From Gammaproteobacteria bacterium (GTDB lineage: Bacteria > Pseudomonadota > Gammaproteobacteria > GCA-001735895): a stretch of 6,610 nucleotides of DNA. The notes under the pieces are model-generated. The model was given only the letters and a program-made list of their open reading frames with translations. It had not been told where the DNA came from and did no database searches. A program made the position numbers and the translations under genes. Every line of letters begins with the position of its first letter. Position 1 is the stretch's first letter. The DNA lies in assembly GCA_021767985.1 (NCBI GenBank), contig JAASSH010000124.1, forward strand, positions 1 through 6,610, in the 5' to 3' direction. This document shows positions 1 to 5,824 of this stretch, piece by piece.

Positions 1-513
1 TACCAGGAAAAAACCTATTTCAATCCTGGCGACACCGGGTTCCGGGTGTGGGACACCCGCTACGGCAGGCTCGGCGCCGGCGTCTGCTGGGATCAGTGGT
101 TTCCGGAAGCGGCTCGCAGTATGGCCTTGATGGGCGCGGAGCTACTGCTCTATCCGACCGCGATAGGATCCGAACCACCGCCTGCGATCACGCTCGATTC
201 GAGTGGCCACTGGCAGCGCACCATGCAGGGCCATGCCGCGGCTAATATGGTCCCGGTGATCGCTTCCAATCGTATCGGTACCGAGCACGCCACCCAGGAT
301 TCGTCGCTGGAGATAACTTTCTACGGCCACTCGTTTATCGCCGACCACACCGGCGCCATCCAGTGCGAGGCCGACGATCATAGCGAAACCGTGCTGGTGC
401 ACGAGTTCGATCTGCAGGCAATACGCGAATATCGTACCGCCTGGGGACTTTACCGAGACCGCCGGCCGGATCTCTACCAAACGCTGGCAACCCTCGATGG
501 CCGGGTCAGCTAG
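1..513 (+). CDS. aguB: N-carbamoylputrescine amidase, 3' part (5' end outside the window)
   Basis: The frame is open from base 1 and gives the last 170 residues of a nitrilase-superfamily (carbon-nitrogen hydrolase) enzyme. AguB hydrolyses N-carbamoylputrescine to putrescine, CO2 and ammonia, the last step of the agmatine deiminase route, in the cytoplasm. The visible start YQEKTYFNPGDTG is typical of AguB. The nucleophile lies in GVCWDQWFPE (Cys codon 85-87), followed by MALMGAELLLYPTAIGSEP, HWQRTMQGHAAAN, ASNRIG and the C-terminal RDRRPDLY, all in family order. The catalytic Glu and Lys should lie in the missing N-terminal portion. A GTG at 46-48 is internal and not a start. The next gene, 131 bases downstream on the same strand, is an acetylpolyamine deacetylase, which supports a polyamine role. 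Assignment to AguB rather than another nitrilase rests on the long family-specific motifs and is strong. Confidence 0.93.
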   Translation, partial: YQEKTYFNPGDTGFRVWDTRYGRLGAGVCWDQWFPEAARSMALMGAELLLYPTAIGSEPPPAITLDSSGHWQRTMQGHAAANMVPVIASNRIGTEHATQDSSLEITFYGHSFIADHTGAIQCEADDHSETVLVHEFDLQAIREYRTAWGLYRDRRPDLYQTLATLDGRVS

Positions 514-555
514 GTACGCGCGATATCGACCGCGAGCCGGACAGCGAACCGGAGC

Positions 556-570
556 CCCGGCGGTGCCGGG
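556..570 (+). other. Short perfect hairpin between the amidase and deacetylase genes
   Basis: CCCGGC (556-561) and GCCGGG (565-570) form a 6-bp all-GC stem with a 3-base loop. No T-run follows on either strand, so it is not a convincing intrinsic terminator. It could slow RNA polymerase or protect an mRNA end between the two genes, or be chance in GC-rich DNA. Confidence 0.3.
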
Positions 571-644
571 CGCCACGTCTGCTTGCGCGGGTTCGACATA
601 CCGGCTCATCAACCTGAACAACGAATCATTACCGGAGGCCAGCG

Positions 645-1676
645 ATGCTGACTGTATTTACTGAAAACCACGCACTGCGCGACGCCAAAACCGAACTCTA
701 TGGCGGCCTGCTGGTACCCCCCTTCGAATGCCCGGTACGTGCCGAGCATGTCATCGAGCGCGTGCGCGAGGTCAAACTGGGGGAAATTATCGCACCGCGG
801 AACTTCGACATCGAGGCGGTAACGCGTATTCACGACGCCGATTTCATCAGGTTTCTCGAAACCTGTTGGGAAGAATGGAGCGCCTCGGGCTACGAGGGCG
901 AGGCAATCCCGACCTGCTGGCCGGCACGCGGGATGCAGCAGGAACGCGTGCCGCATCACATCGATGGCAAACTCGGGCATTATGCAATGGCCGCCGAAAC
1001 CTCGATCTCCAATGGTACCTGGGAGGCGGCGCGCGCCAGCGTCGACGTCGCGTTGACCGCACAGGCAGCAATGCGCGATGGCGCTCGCGAAGCCTTCGCC
1101 CTGTGCCGCCCGCCGGGTCATCATGCCGCGTCAGACATGTTCGGCGGCTACTGTTTCATCAATAACGCCTCGGTCGCCGCCCAGGCCTTTCTCGATCAGG
1201 GCGCGGCGCGAGTCGCGCTGCTGGATGTCGACTTCCATCATGGCAACGGCAGCCAGGCAATTTTCTACGACCGCGACGACGTGATGTTCCTGTCGCTGCA
1301 TGGAGATCCGAGCGACGCCTTTCCGCATTTTCTCGGTTACGCAGACGAGACCGGCCAGGGCGCGGGCGAGGGTTATAATCACAACTATCCGATGGGCCCG
1401 GGCACCAGTTTCGCCACCTGGGGCGCGGCGCTCGAAGACGCCTGTCAAAAGATTGGGAACTATGCGCCGGATGCGCTCGTGGTCTCGCTCGGCGTCGATA
1501 CCTTCGAGCACGACCCGATTTCGTTTTTCAAGCTATCGAGCGACGACTTCAAAAGATATGGCGCAACCATCGCGCAGCTGAATCTGCCGACGCTTTTTAT
1601 CATGGAGGGCGGCTACGCGGTCGAGGAAATCGGGATTAACGCGGTCAATGTGCTCGAGGGCTACGAGGGCCGATAG
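645..1676 (+). CDS. aphA: Acetylpolyamine amidohydrolase (class II histone-deacetylase-like, Zn-dependent)
   Basis: A 343-residue protein matching, as I recall it, the Mycoplana ramosa acetylpolyamine amidohydrolase in length and motif order. That enzyme removes acetyl groups from acetylputrescine, acetylcadaverine, acetylspermidine and similar amines. Visible motifs are TELYGG (16-21), CRPPGHHAA with the paired active-site histidines 159/160, DMFGGYCFINNA, LDVDFHHGNG with zinc ligands Asp196 and His198, SLGVDTFE with ligand Asp285, and EGGY with catalytic Tyr324. All sit one residue after the M. ramosa numbers. The insert at about 80-120, which in M. ramosa builds the dimer and narrows the substrate tunnel, is present, including Glu118 and the later FPHFLGYA (Phe226). 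GGAGG at 634-638, six bases before the ATG, fixes the start. True histone deacetylases and acetoin-utilisation proteins lack this insert, so the polyamine assignment is strong; the exact substrate is inferred. Confidence 0.93.
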   Translation: MLTVFTENHALRDAKTELYGGLLVPPFECPVRAEHVIERVREVKLGEIIAPRNFDIEAVTRIHDADFIRFLETCWEEWSASGYEGEAIPTCWPARGMQQERVPHHIDGKLGHYAMAAETSISNGTWEAARASVDVALTAQAAMRDGAREAFALCRPPGHHAASDMFGGYCFINNASVAAQAFLDQGAARVALLDVDFHHGNGSQAIFYDRDDVMFLSLHGDPSDAFPHFLGYADETGQGAGEGYNHNYPMGPGTSFATWGAALEDACQKIGNYAPDALVVSLGVDTFEHDPISFFKLSSDDFKRYGATIAQLNLPTLFIMEGGYAVEEIGINAVNVLEGYEGR

Positions 1677-1689
1677 AAATCCGCATCAT

Positions 1690-1708
1690 TCCCGCGCAGT
1701 TACCGGGA
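1690..1708 (+). other. Weak stem after the deacetylase gene
   Basis: TCCCG (1690-1694) can pair with CGGGA (1704-1708) across a 9-base loop, starting 13 bases past the stop codon. No T-tract follows. It may be a weak termination or pause element; it is short enough to be chance. Confidence 0.2.
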
Positions 1709-1712
1709 TAAC

Positions 1713-1740
1713 TTCAAAGATTCCGTTTGACAGATATAAC
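1713..1740 (+). promoter_or_regulatory. Candidate sigma-70 promoter for the DksA-like/YdcH unit
   Basis: TTCAAA (1713-1718; four of six to TTGACA), 16 bases, then TATAAC (1735-1740; five of six to TATAAT). Transcription would start near 1747 and give a leader of about 100 bases before the TTG start at 1849. It is the best housekeeping-type match in the gap, found by eye. Confidence 0.35.
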
Positions 1741-1757
1741 CTTAACTTGCCCCATAT
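1727..1757 (+). promoter_or_regulatory. Candidate heat-shock (sigma-32-like) promoter overlapping the previous one
   Basis: TTGACA (1727-1732) is followed after 17 bases by CCCCATAT (1750-1757). CCCCAT-T is the hallmark -10 of sigma-32 promoters, whose -35 is CTTGAA with a 13-17 base spacer; here the -35 keeps TTGA. The TTGACA has no good sigma-70 -10 partner at normal spacing. A heat or stress promoter would suit a DksA-like gene, but this is pattern matching only. Confidence 0.27.
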
Positions 1758-1775
1758 CAAGGTTTTCTGACGCCA

Positions 1776-1799
1776 GTTATCGATACTTCAAAAGATAAC
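1776..1799 (+). repeat. Inverted repeat GTTATC/GATAAC in the dksA-like leader
   Basis: GTTATC (1776-1781) and GATAAC (1794-1799) are perfect 6-base inverted arms around a 12-base spacer, downstream of both promoter candidates. The right part (1782-1796) is also an imperfect copy of 1707-1721 (GATAACTTCAAAGAT against GATACTTCAAAAGAT). The arrangement could be a protein-binding site or an mRNA leader structure. Confidence 0.3.
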
Positions 1800-1848
1800 G
1801 TGTAGGCTAACGGCCTTGGCAGAAAGTAGTAATCGGGAGTTATAAACG

Positions 1849-2178
1849 TTGGATACGAATGACTACAAGCAGGTCCTGCTGGATATGAAGCAGGACATCA
1901 CCAATCGCATCAACGCGATTGACCGGGACATCAGGCATGAAGGCATGTCGGCCGACTGGAGCGAGCAGGCGAGCGAACGGGAAAACGACGAAGTCCTCGA
2001 ATCGCTGGGCAACAGTTCGGAACTGGAATTGCTCAAGGTCAACTACGCCCTGAAAAGAATCGAAGACGGCAGCTATTTCCAGTGCGACGAATGCGGCGCC
2101 GACATTCCGCCCGCGCGGCTGGAACTGTTGCCATTTACCGCCCACTGCGTGGACTGCGCCGAAAAAATTGAAGGATAG
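1849..2178 (+). CDS. Short DksA/TraR-family zinc-finger protein
   Basis: A 109-residue DksA/TraR C4 zinc-finger protein, shorter than E. coli DksA (151). DksA-type proteins enter the secondary channel of RNA polymerase and alter initiation, usually with ppGpp. Residues 1-75 are charged and helical, as in the coiled-coil. The finger is C79-X2-C82-X17-C100-X2-C103, the canonical DksA spacing. The tip motif DxxDxA appears as Asp36-Trp-Ser-Glu39-Gln-Ala41, with the second acid changed from Asp to Glu. The start is TTG: GGGAG at 1835-1839 lies nine bases before it, and the first in-frame ATG (1888) would cut into the first helix. The YdcH-family gene follows after 12 bases, so the two are probably cotranscribed. 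The exact DksA-like subfamily and its dependence on ppGpp cannot be read from sequence. Confidence 0.92.
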   Translation: MDTNDYKQVLLDMKQDITNRINAIDRDIRHEGMSADWSEQASERENDEVLESLGNSSELELLKVNYALKRIEDGSYFQCDECGADIPPARLELLPFTAHCVDCAEKIEG

Positions 2179-2190
2179 ACGGATTAACCC

Positions 2191-2430
2191 ATGTTGACTG
2201 AAAAACACGATCTGGTACACGAATTACCCGAACACCGGGACGCCATCCATAACCTGAAGATGAGTAATCAGCATTTCGCGCGGTTATTCGATGAGTACCA
2301 CGAAATTGACCACGAAATTCATCGGATCGAAACCGGCGTCGAAAACACCTCGGACGACTATCTCGAAGAGCGCAAGAAAATCAGGCTACACCTCAAAGAC
2401 GAGCTCTACCGGATGATAAAGGAAGCCTAG
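2191..2430 (+). CDS. YdcH/DUF465-family small coiled-coil protein
   Basis: A 79-residue acidic, fully helical protein with the family core FARLFDEYHEIDHEIHRIE at about residues 29-47, a turn near GVENTSDD, and a second helix (57-79) ending in KDELYRMIKEA. The pattern is an antiparallel helical hairpin typical of YdcH/DUF465 proteins, which are widespread in Pseudomonadota and have no settled function. There is no signal peptide or membrane segment, so it should be cytosolic. The ATG lies 12 bases past the dksA-like stop. The Shine-Dalgarno is poor (ACGGA near 2179-2183, or AAGGA at 2171-2175, too far away), so translation may depend on coupling to the upstream gene. Its stop overlaps the convergent cupin stop within one CTAG. 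Confidence 0.92.
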   Translation: MLTEKHDLVHELPEHRDAIHNLKMSNQHFARLFDEYHEIDHEIHRIETGVENTSDDYLEERKKIRLHLKDELYRMIKEA

Positions 2431-2789
2431 AGGCTGACCTCACTGGTTTCGATATACTCCGCAATAATGCAACCGTTTTCGGTGTAGGAACAATGTTGCG
2501 TGCCTGCTTTCAACCATACGAGGTCCCCGGGCCGATAAACAGTTCCGTCGTTGTCGGTTAAGTCGCCACTGATAATCAAAAACTCTTCGTTACCACGATG
2601 CTCGTGCGGAATCGTGGTGTAGCCGGGCTCCATCTTGTAGACATTAAATCCGGTACCTAAGGGTTTGCTGCGATCGAGTTGCAGTACGCTGCCATCATAT
2701 TCGCCGCGATCAGTAACTAGAGGCTCGAACTCGGCCTCATAAATATTGACGACAATACGCTCGCCTTCGGCTACCGGTTTCATTTCCAT
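2427..2789 (-). CDS. Single-domain cupin, metal-site type
   Basis: With the start chosen here the protein has 120 residues. Cupin motif 1 is exact: Gly56-X5-His62-X-His64-X3-Glu68-X6-Gly75. Motif 2 (88-103) keeps Gly88, Gly96 and His99 but has Lys94 for the usual Pro and Thr103 for Asn. His62, His64, Glu68 and His99 form a full metal-ligand set. The fold also occurs in ChrR-type anti-sigma sensor domains and small dioxygenases, so activity is undecided: enzyme, amine or metabolite binder, or sensor. AAGGAG (2796-2801) lies six bases before the ATG at 2787-2789 and sets the start. A TTG five codons earlier, overlapping the flavoprotein stop, is less likely because the AAGGAG would then be inside the gene. 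It is last in the minus-strand operon, 11 bases after the flavoprotein, and probably translated with it. Confidence 0.88.
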   Translation of the reverse strand: MEMKPVAEGERIVVNIYEAEFEPLVTDRGEYDGSVLQLDRSKPLGTGFNVYKMEPGYTTIPHEHRGNEEFLIISGDLTDNDGTVYRPGDLVWLKAGTQHCSYTENGCIIAEYIETSEVSL

Positions 2790-2800
2790 CTCGATCTCCT

Positions 2801-4873
2801 TCAATCGTTTTTCAGTTGGGTGATTTCACGACGGAATGGTAACGCATCACCGATGTCCGGTGTATCCAGCTCACGCGCGTAACGATGTCCGGCATAAGTC
2901 GCCCAGGCAATCGGCGCCGGGGACTCGGCGTCGCCGATCAGCCTGATTGACTTGATGCCGTTGGTTTCCCATTCGTCCTCGCGCGCGCTGAGCTCCCGCC
3001 ACAGGTTATCGTTACCCATTCTCGAAGCCACCATCACTACCGCATCGCATGGTATCTCATCCTCCTGCCCGGAAAAGCTGCAGGCACTGACAACCTTGCC
3101 CTGTTCGATCCGGGTAAGCGCGCGATTGAGCACGATTGTTACACCCAGTTCGGCCAGACGGGCATGTATCGTTCCCTGTTCGAGCGTATTGTTACTCCAT
3201 TCCGAAACCCTTGCCGCCGGCGTCAACAGTGTCACCTCGGCGCCGCTTTCGGCCAGCAGTTCGGCAACGACCCCGCCCATGTAATAGTGGTCGTCGTCGA
3301 ATACGATCACCCTGCCCGCAGGAAGTTTGCCATCCATCAGGTCATCCGGCGTATACACCGGCAAAGAATCATCGTTTGGCGGCGGTACCACGTGGACTCT
3401 CGCCACGCCGTCGGCGCGCCAGCGGGAGCCCGTCGCCAGCACCACGTGCTCGAAGCCAAACTCGAGGATATCGTCGGCGCCGAGTTCATTGTCGAGATAG
3501 ATATCCACGTTCGGCATCTGGCTCAACTGGTACTCGCGGTAATCCGCGACACGCCCCCAGGCGGAAAGCCCGGGGAGCTTGCGCTCGCGCGCGACGCGTC
3601 CGCCAAGCTCGGTGCCCGCCTCGGCCAGCACCACCTGGTAGCCGCGCATACCGAGCGCGCGCGCCGCTTCGAGCCCGGCTGGCCCGGCACCGACTACCAG
3701 CACCGTTTCGCTGTCGCCTTTAGCCTCGATTTTTTCGGGGTGCCAGCCCTTACGCCATTCCTCCATGAAGGTAGGATTTTGCGTGCAGCGCGATATCGAC
3801 ATGGTCATATCGCCGCTGATGCATATGTTGCAGCCGATACACTCGCGGATATCCTCGATTCGACCCTCGTCGATCTTGCGTGGAATGAACGGATCGGCGA
3901 TCGACGGCCGTGCACAGCCGATAAAATCCAGAATCCCGGATTTGACCTGCCTGACCATGACGTCGGGCGAGGTAAAGCGACCTACCCCGACCACAGGTTT
4001 CGGTGTCAACGCCTTGATACCCTCGACCAGCGATTGTTGCGCGGCCTCTTCCTTGAAACGCGACGGCCCCGAACAATCCGCCCAGGTGCCATGCGCCAGA
4101 TCCCACAGATCCGGCAGTTCCGCATGCATCTCGATCAGATCGCGCACCTCGCTGTTACCGAACCCGAGATCGCCGATGGTTTCATCCAGCGACAGTCGTA
4201 AGCTGATGCCGCAGGAATCGCCAACTTCGTCCCTGCATTCCTCGATCAATTCGCGCATCAGGCGCGCACGGTTTTCGAGGCTGCCGCCATACTCGTCGTT
4301 GCGCTGGTTGGTCGCGCGCGACAGGAAATGCTGGATCACGCCATGACCGTGCGCGGCGTAGAGGCAGATCAGATCGATGCCCGCGGTTTTCGCACGCCGG
4401 CAGGCATTACGGTGCCACCGATACAGGTCGCGAATATCCTGCTTCGTCATCGCGCGCGCGCTGACCGGGTCGGAAGTGTAGGAGCGGATCGGCATCGCCG
4501 ACGGCGCCAGCGGGATTTCCCGGGTGTAGAGATTTGGCCCGTTGACCCCGGCATAGGTCAGCTCGGTGCCCTCGAGCGCGCCGTGCTCGTGGATCGCATC
4601 GGCCATCTTCGCCATGATCGGGATGTCCTCGTCGTCCCACAGGCGCAGTTCGATATAGGGCGCGATTTCCGAGCTGTGATGCATCTCGGTCTGCTCGGTA
4701 AACAGCACACCCCAGCCACCCTCGGCCTTGACCCGCCGCATCTCCGCGGCCGCGGACGGGTCGCGGTAACCGCCGCCGTTACAATGCGGCACCTGGAAAA
4801 AACGGTTTTTTGCAGTTACCGGTCCGATTTGCACCGGTTCGAATAAAATATCGTAGCGCGGATCTCTGCTCAT
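2801..4873 (-). CDS. TMADH/histamine-dehydrogenase-type iron-sulfur flavoprotein (amine dehydrogenase)
   Basis: A 690-residue protein of the trimethylamine/dimethylamine/histamine dehydrogenase family. These oxidise an amine to an imine and pass electrons from FMN through a 4Fe-4S cluster, usually to electron-transfer flavoprotein. The N-terminal TIM barrel (about 1-340) begins SRDPRYDILFEPVQIGP, close to TMADH; VPHC places Cys31 at the 6-S-cysteinyl-FMN site. Tyr172 and His175 (YAAH) match active-site residues. The cluster ligands are Cys345, Cys348, Cys351 and Cys363. An ADP-binding fold follows (VLVVGAGPAG, 391-400; ATGSRW, 480-485; IGDAE, 646-650). The second Rossmann site is degenerate (DDDHYYMGG), as in TMADH, so NAD(P)H use is unlikely. 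Pocket positions are Gln61, Trp264 and Asp355 (TMADH: Tyr, Trp, Trp), resembling histamine dehydrogenase. The ATG at 4871-4873 matches the family N-terminus, although its ribosome site (GGGGG, four bases away) is short-spaced. The substrate is not established. Confidence 0.92.
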   Translation of the reverse strand: MSRDPRYDILFEPVQIGPVTAKNRFFQVPHCNGGGYRDPSAAAEMRRVKAEGGWGVLFTEQTEMHHSSEIAPYIELRLWDDEDIPIMAKMADAIHEHGALEGTELTYAGVNGPNLYTREIPLAPSAMPIRSYTSDPVSARAMTKQDIRDLYRWHRNACRRAKTAGIDLICLYAAHGHGVIQHFLSRATNQRNDEYGGSLENRARLMRELIEECRDEVGDSCGISLRLSLDETIGDLGFGNSEVRDLIEMHAELPDLWDLAHGTWADCSGPSRFKEEAAQQSLVEGIKALTPKPVVGVGRFTSPDVMVRQVKSGILDFIGCARPSIADPFIPRKIDEGRIEDIRECIGCNICISGDMTMSISRCTQNPTFMEEWRKGWHPEKIEAKGDSETVLVVGAGPAGLEAARALGMRGYQVVLAEAGTELGGRVARERKLPGLSAWGRVADYREYQLSQMPNVDIYLDNELGADDILEFGFEHVVLATGSRWRADGVARVHVVPPPNDDSLPVYTPDDLMDGKLPAGRVIVFDDDHYYMGGVVAELLAESGAEVTLLTPAARVSEWSNNTLEQGTIHARLAELGVTIVLNRALTRIEQGKVVSACSFSGQEDEIPCDAVVMVASRMGNDNLWRELSAREDEWETNGIKSIRLIGDAESPAPIAWATYAGHRYARELDTPDIGDALPFRREITQLKND

Positions 4874-4889
4874 GATTCCCCCGGAGGTG

Positions 4890-5813
4890 TTAAATTCTCG
4901 CCATTCCCGGTATTTTCTCGGTGCTGATCTGTTGCCGGCAGAACTGGCTGAAACTGTCGACGACAATGGTTTTTTTAATCGTCGCCAGGGTCGCAATACC
5001 GAGCGTCAGGCCCGGGTTGAACCCCGATAAAGGAACATATTTCAAATCATTGCCGTCGAGCGACTTTTGATTGATCGGGCGCACGTTGCCGAGACTGTAG
5101 CCGTAACCCCTGGCGACCAGGCTGCGCTGCACCTCGATATGCCGCGTGCGCGCGTAAATCCTGGGTTTAAGATTCTGACTATCGAACAGCGACATGAAAT
5201 AGGTATTGCTTAACGGCAGATCGAGAAAAACGAACCTTTCCTCGGCGAGATCGGTGAGTGGAATCGATTTCTTACCGGCAAGTCGATGATCGGCCGCCAG
5301 CAAAACGTAAGGCTTGAGCTCGGCCAGCGGGATAAAGGCGATATCGCTATCCAGCTGCAGGTTATAGGTTAGCGCCAGATCGATAGTTCCCTTCTTGAGT
5401 TTGCTCAACAGTTCTGCCTGATTACCCTCGCTGACGTTAACCTCGACACCATCGTGTGACTGCATGAAGCCATGGCACAGTTCGGGAGTTACGATCGGCG
5501 CCAGCGGGATGAAGCAGCCGACATTGATCGACCCGAAGATCTGGTCAGAGAGCTTGCCGGCAAAGCTCTTCAGTTCCTCGGCGTCACGCAGTAATGCCTT
5601 GGCGCGATCCATGATCTGGCCGCCCCCGGTGGTCAGACTCATGCCCTGGGCGTGATGCCGGATAAACAACTGGATCTGGAAAACATCCTCGAGATGCGCA
5701 ATCGCGTTCGAGATAGACGGTTGCGATACGTGTATATTCTCGGCCGCGCGCAGGATACTGCCGGCTTCCCCGGCAGCTACGAAATACGCTAGTTGTTTCA
5801 GCGTGAACTGCAC
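4890..5813 (-). CDS. LysR-type transcriptional regulator
   Basis: A 307-residue LysR protein with an N-terminal winged helix-turn-helix (about 1-62; recognition helix in VSQPSISNAIAHLE, 29-42; then LFIRHHAQGMSLTTGG), a linker helix (63-90) and a two-lobed periplasmic-binding-protein-like effector domain (about 92-297). It probably senses the operon's substrate or product and controls the operon. The start is GTG at 5811-5813, six bases after GAGGTGG (5820-5826), which overlaps the stop of the rid gene. It lies inside the same-strand operon, 11 bases after the rid gene and 16 before the flavoprotein. LysR genes are usually divergent from their targets, so this one probably regulates its own transcription along with theirs. 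A good operator candidate is the dyad at 6441-6477. The ligand cannot be predicted from sequence. Confidence 0.94.
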   Translation of the reverse strand: MQFTLKQLAYFVAAGEAGSILRAAENIHVSQPSISNAIAHLEDVFQIQLFIRHHAQGMSLTTGGGQIMDRAKALLRDAEELKSFAGKLSDQIFGSINVGCFIPLAPIVTPELCHGFMQSHDGVEVNVSEGNQAELLSKLKKGTIDLALTYNLQLDSDIAFIPLAELKPYVLLAADHRLAGKKSIPLTDLAEERFVFLDLPLSNTYFMSLFDSQNLKPRIYARTRHIEVQRSLVARGYGYSLGNVRPINQKSLDGNDLKYVPLSGFNPGLTLGIATLATIKKTIVVDSFSQFCRQQISTEKIPGMARI

Positions 5814-5824
5814 CGCAGGCCACC

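Noticed and set aside
556..570. Intrinsic terminator after the amidase gene
   Set aside because: The stem is perfect but no T-run follows on either strand.
142..621. A 159-codon minus-strand open frame opposite the amidase gene
   Set aside because: It overlaps the well-supported amidase gene, has no recognisable domain and no good ribosome site; a codon-bias shadow.
645..1676. A histone deacetylase or acetoin-utilisation (AcuC) protein
   Set aside because: The insert at about 80-120, the length and the FPHFLGYA region match acetylpolyamine amidohydrolase and not AcuC.
2790..2804. TTG start of the cupin overlapping the flavoprotein stop
   Set aside because: AAGGAG at 2796-2801 sits six bases before an ATG at 2789, so the ATG is the better start.
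3164..4201. A 345-codon plus-strand open frame opposite the flavoprotein gene
   Set aside because: It is antisense to a gene with clear family motifs over its full length. Its product has no recognisable domain and the His/Arg/Ala-rich composition typical of reverse frames of GC-rich genes.
4874..4996. A 41-residue N-terminal extension of the flavoprotein
   Set aside because: It would lie within the lysR coding region, the extension is unlike the family, and the ATG at 4873 aligns with the known TMADH N-terminus.
4916..4996. Gene fusion between lysR and the flavoprotein
   Set aside because: The apparent overlap comes only from the unlikely upstream start; lysR has its own TAA at 4890-4892 and the genes are 16 bases apart.
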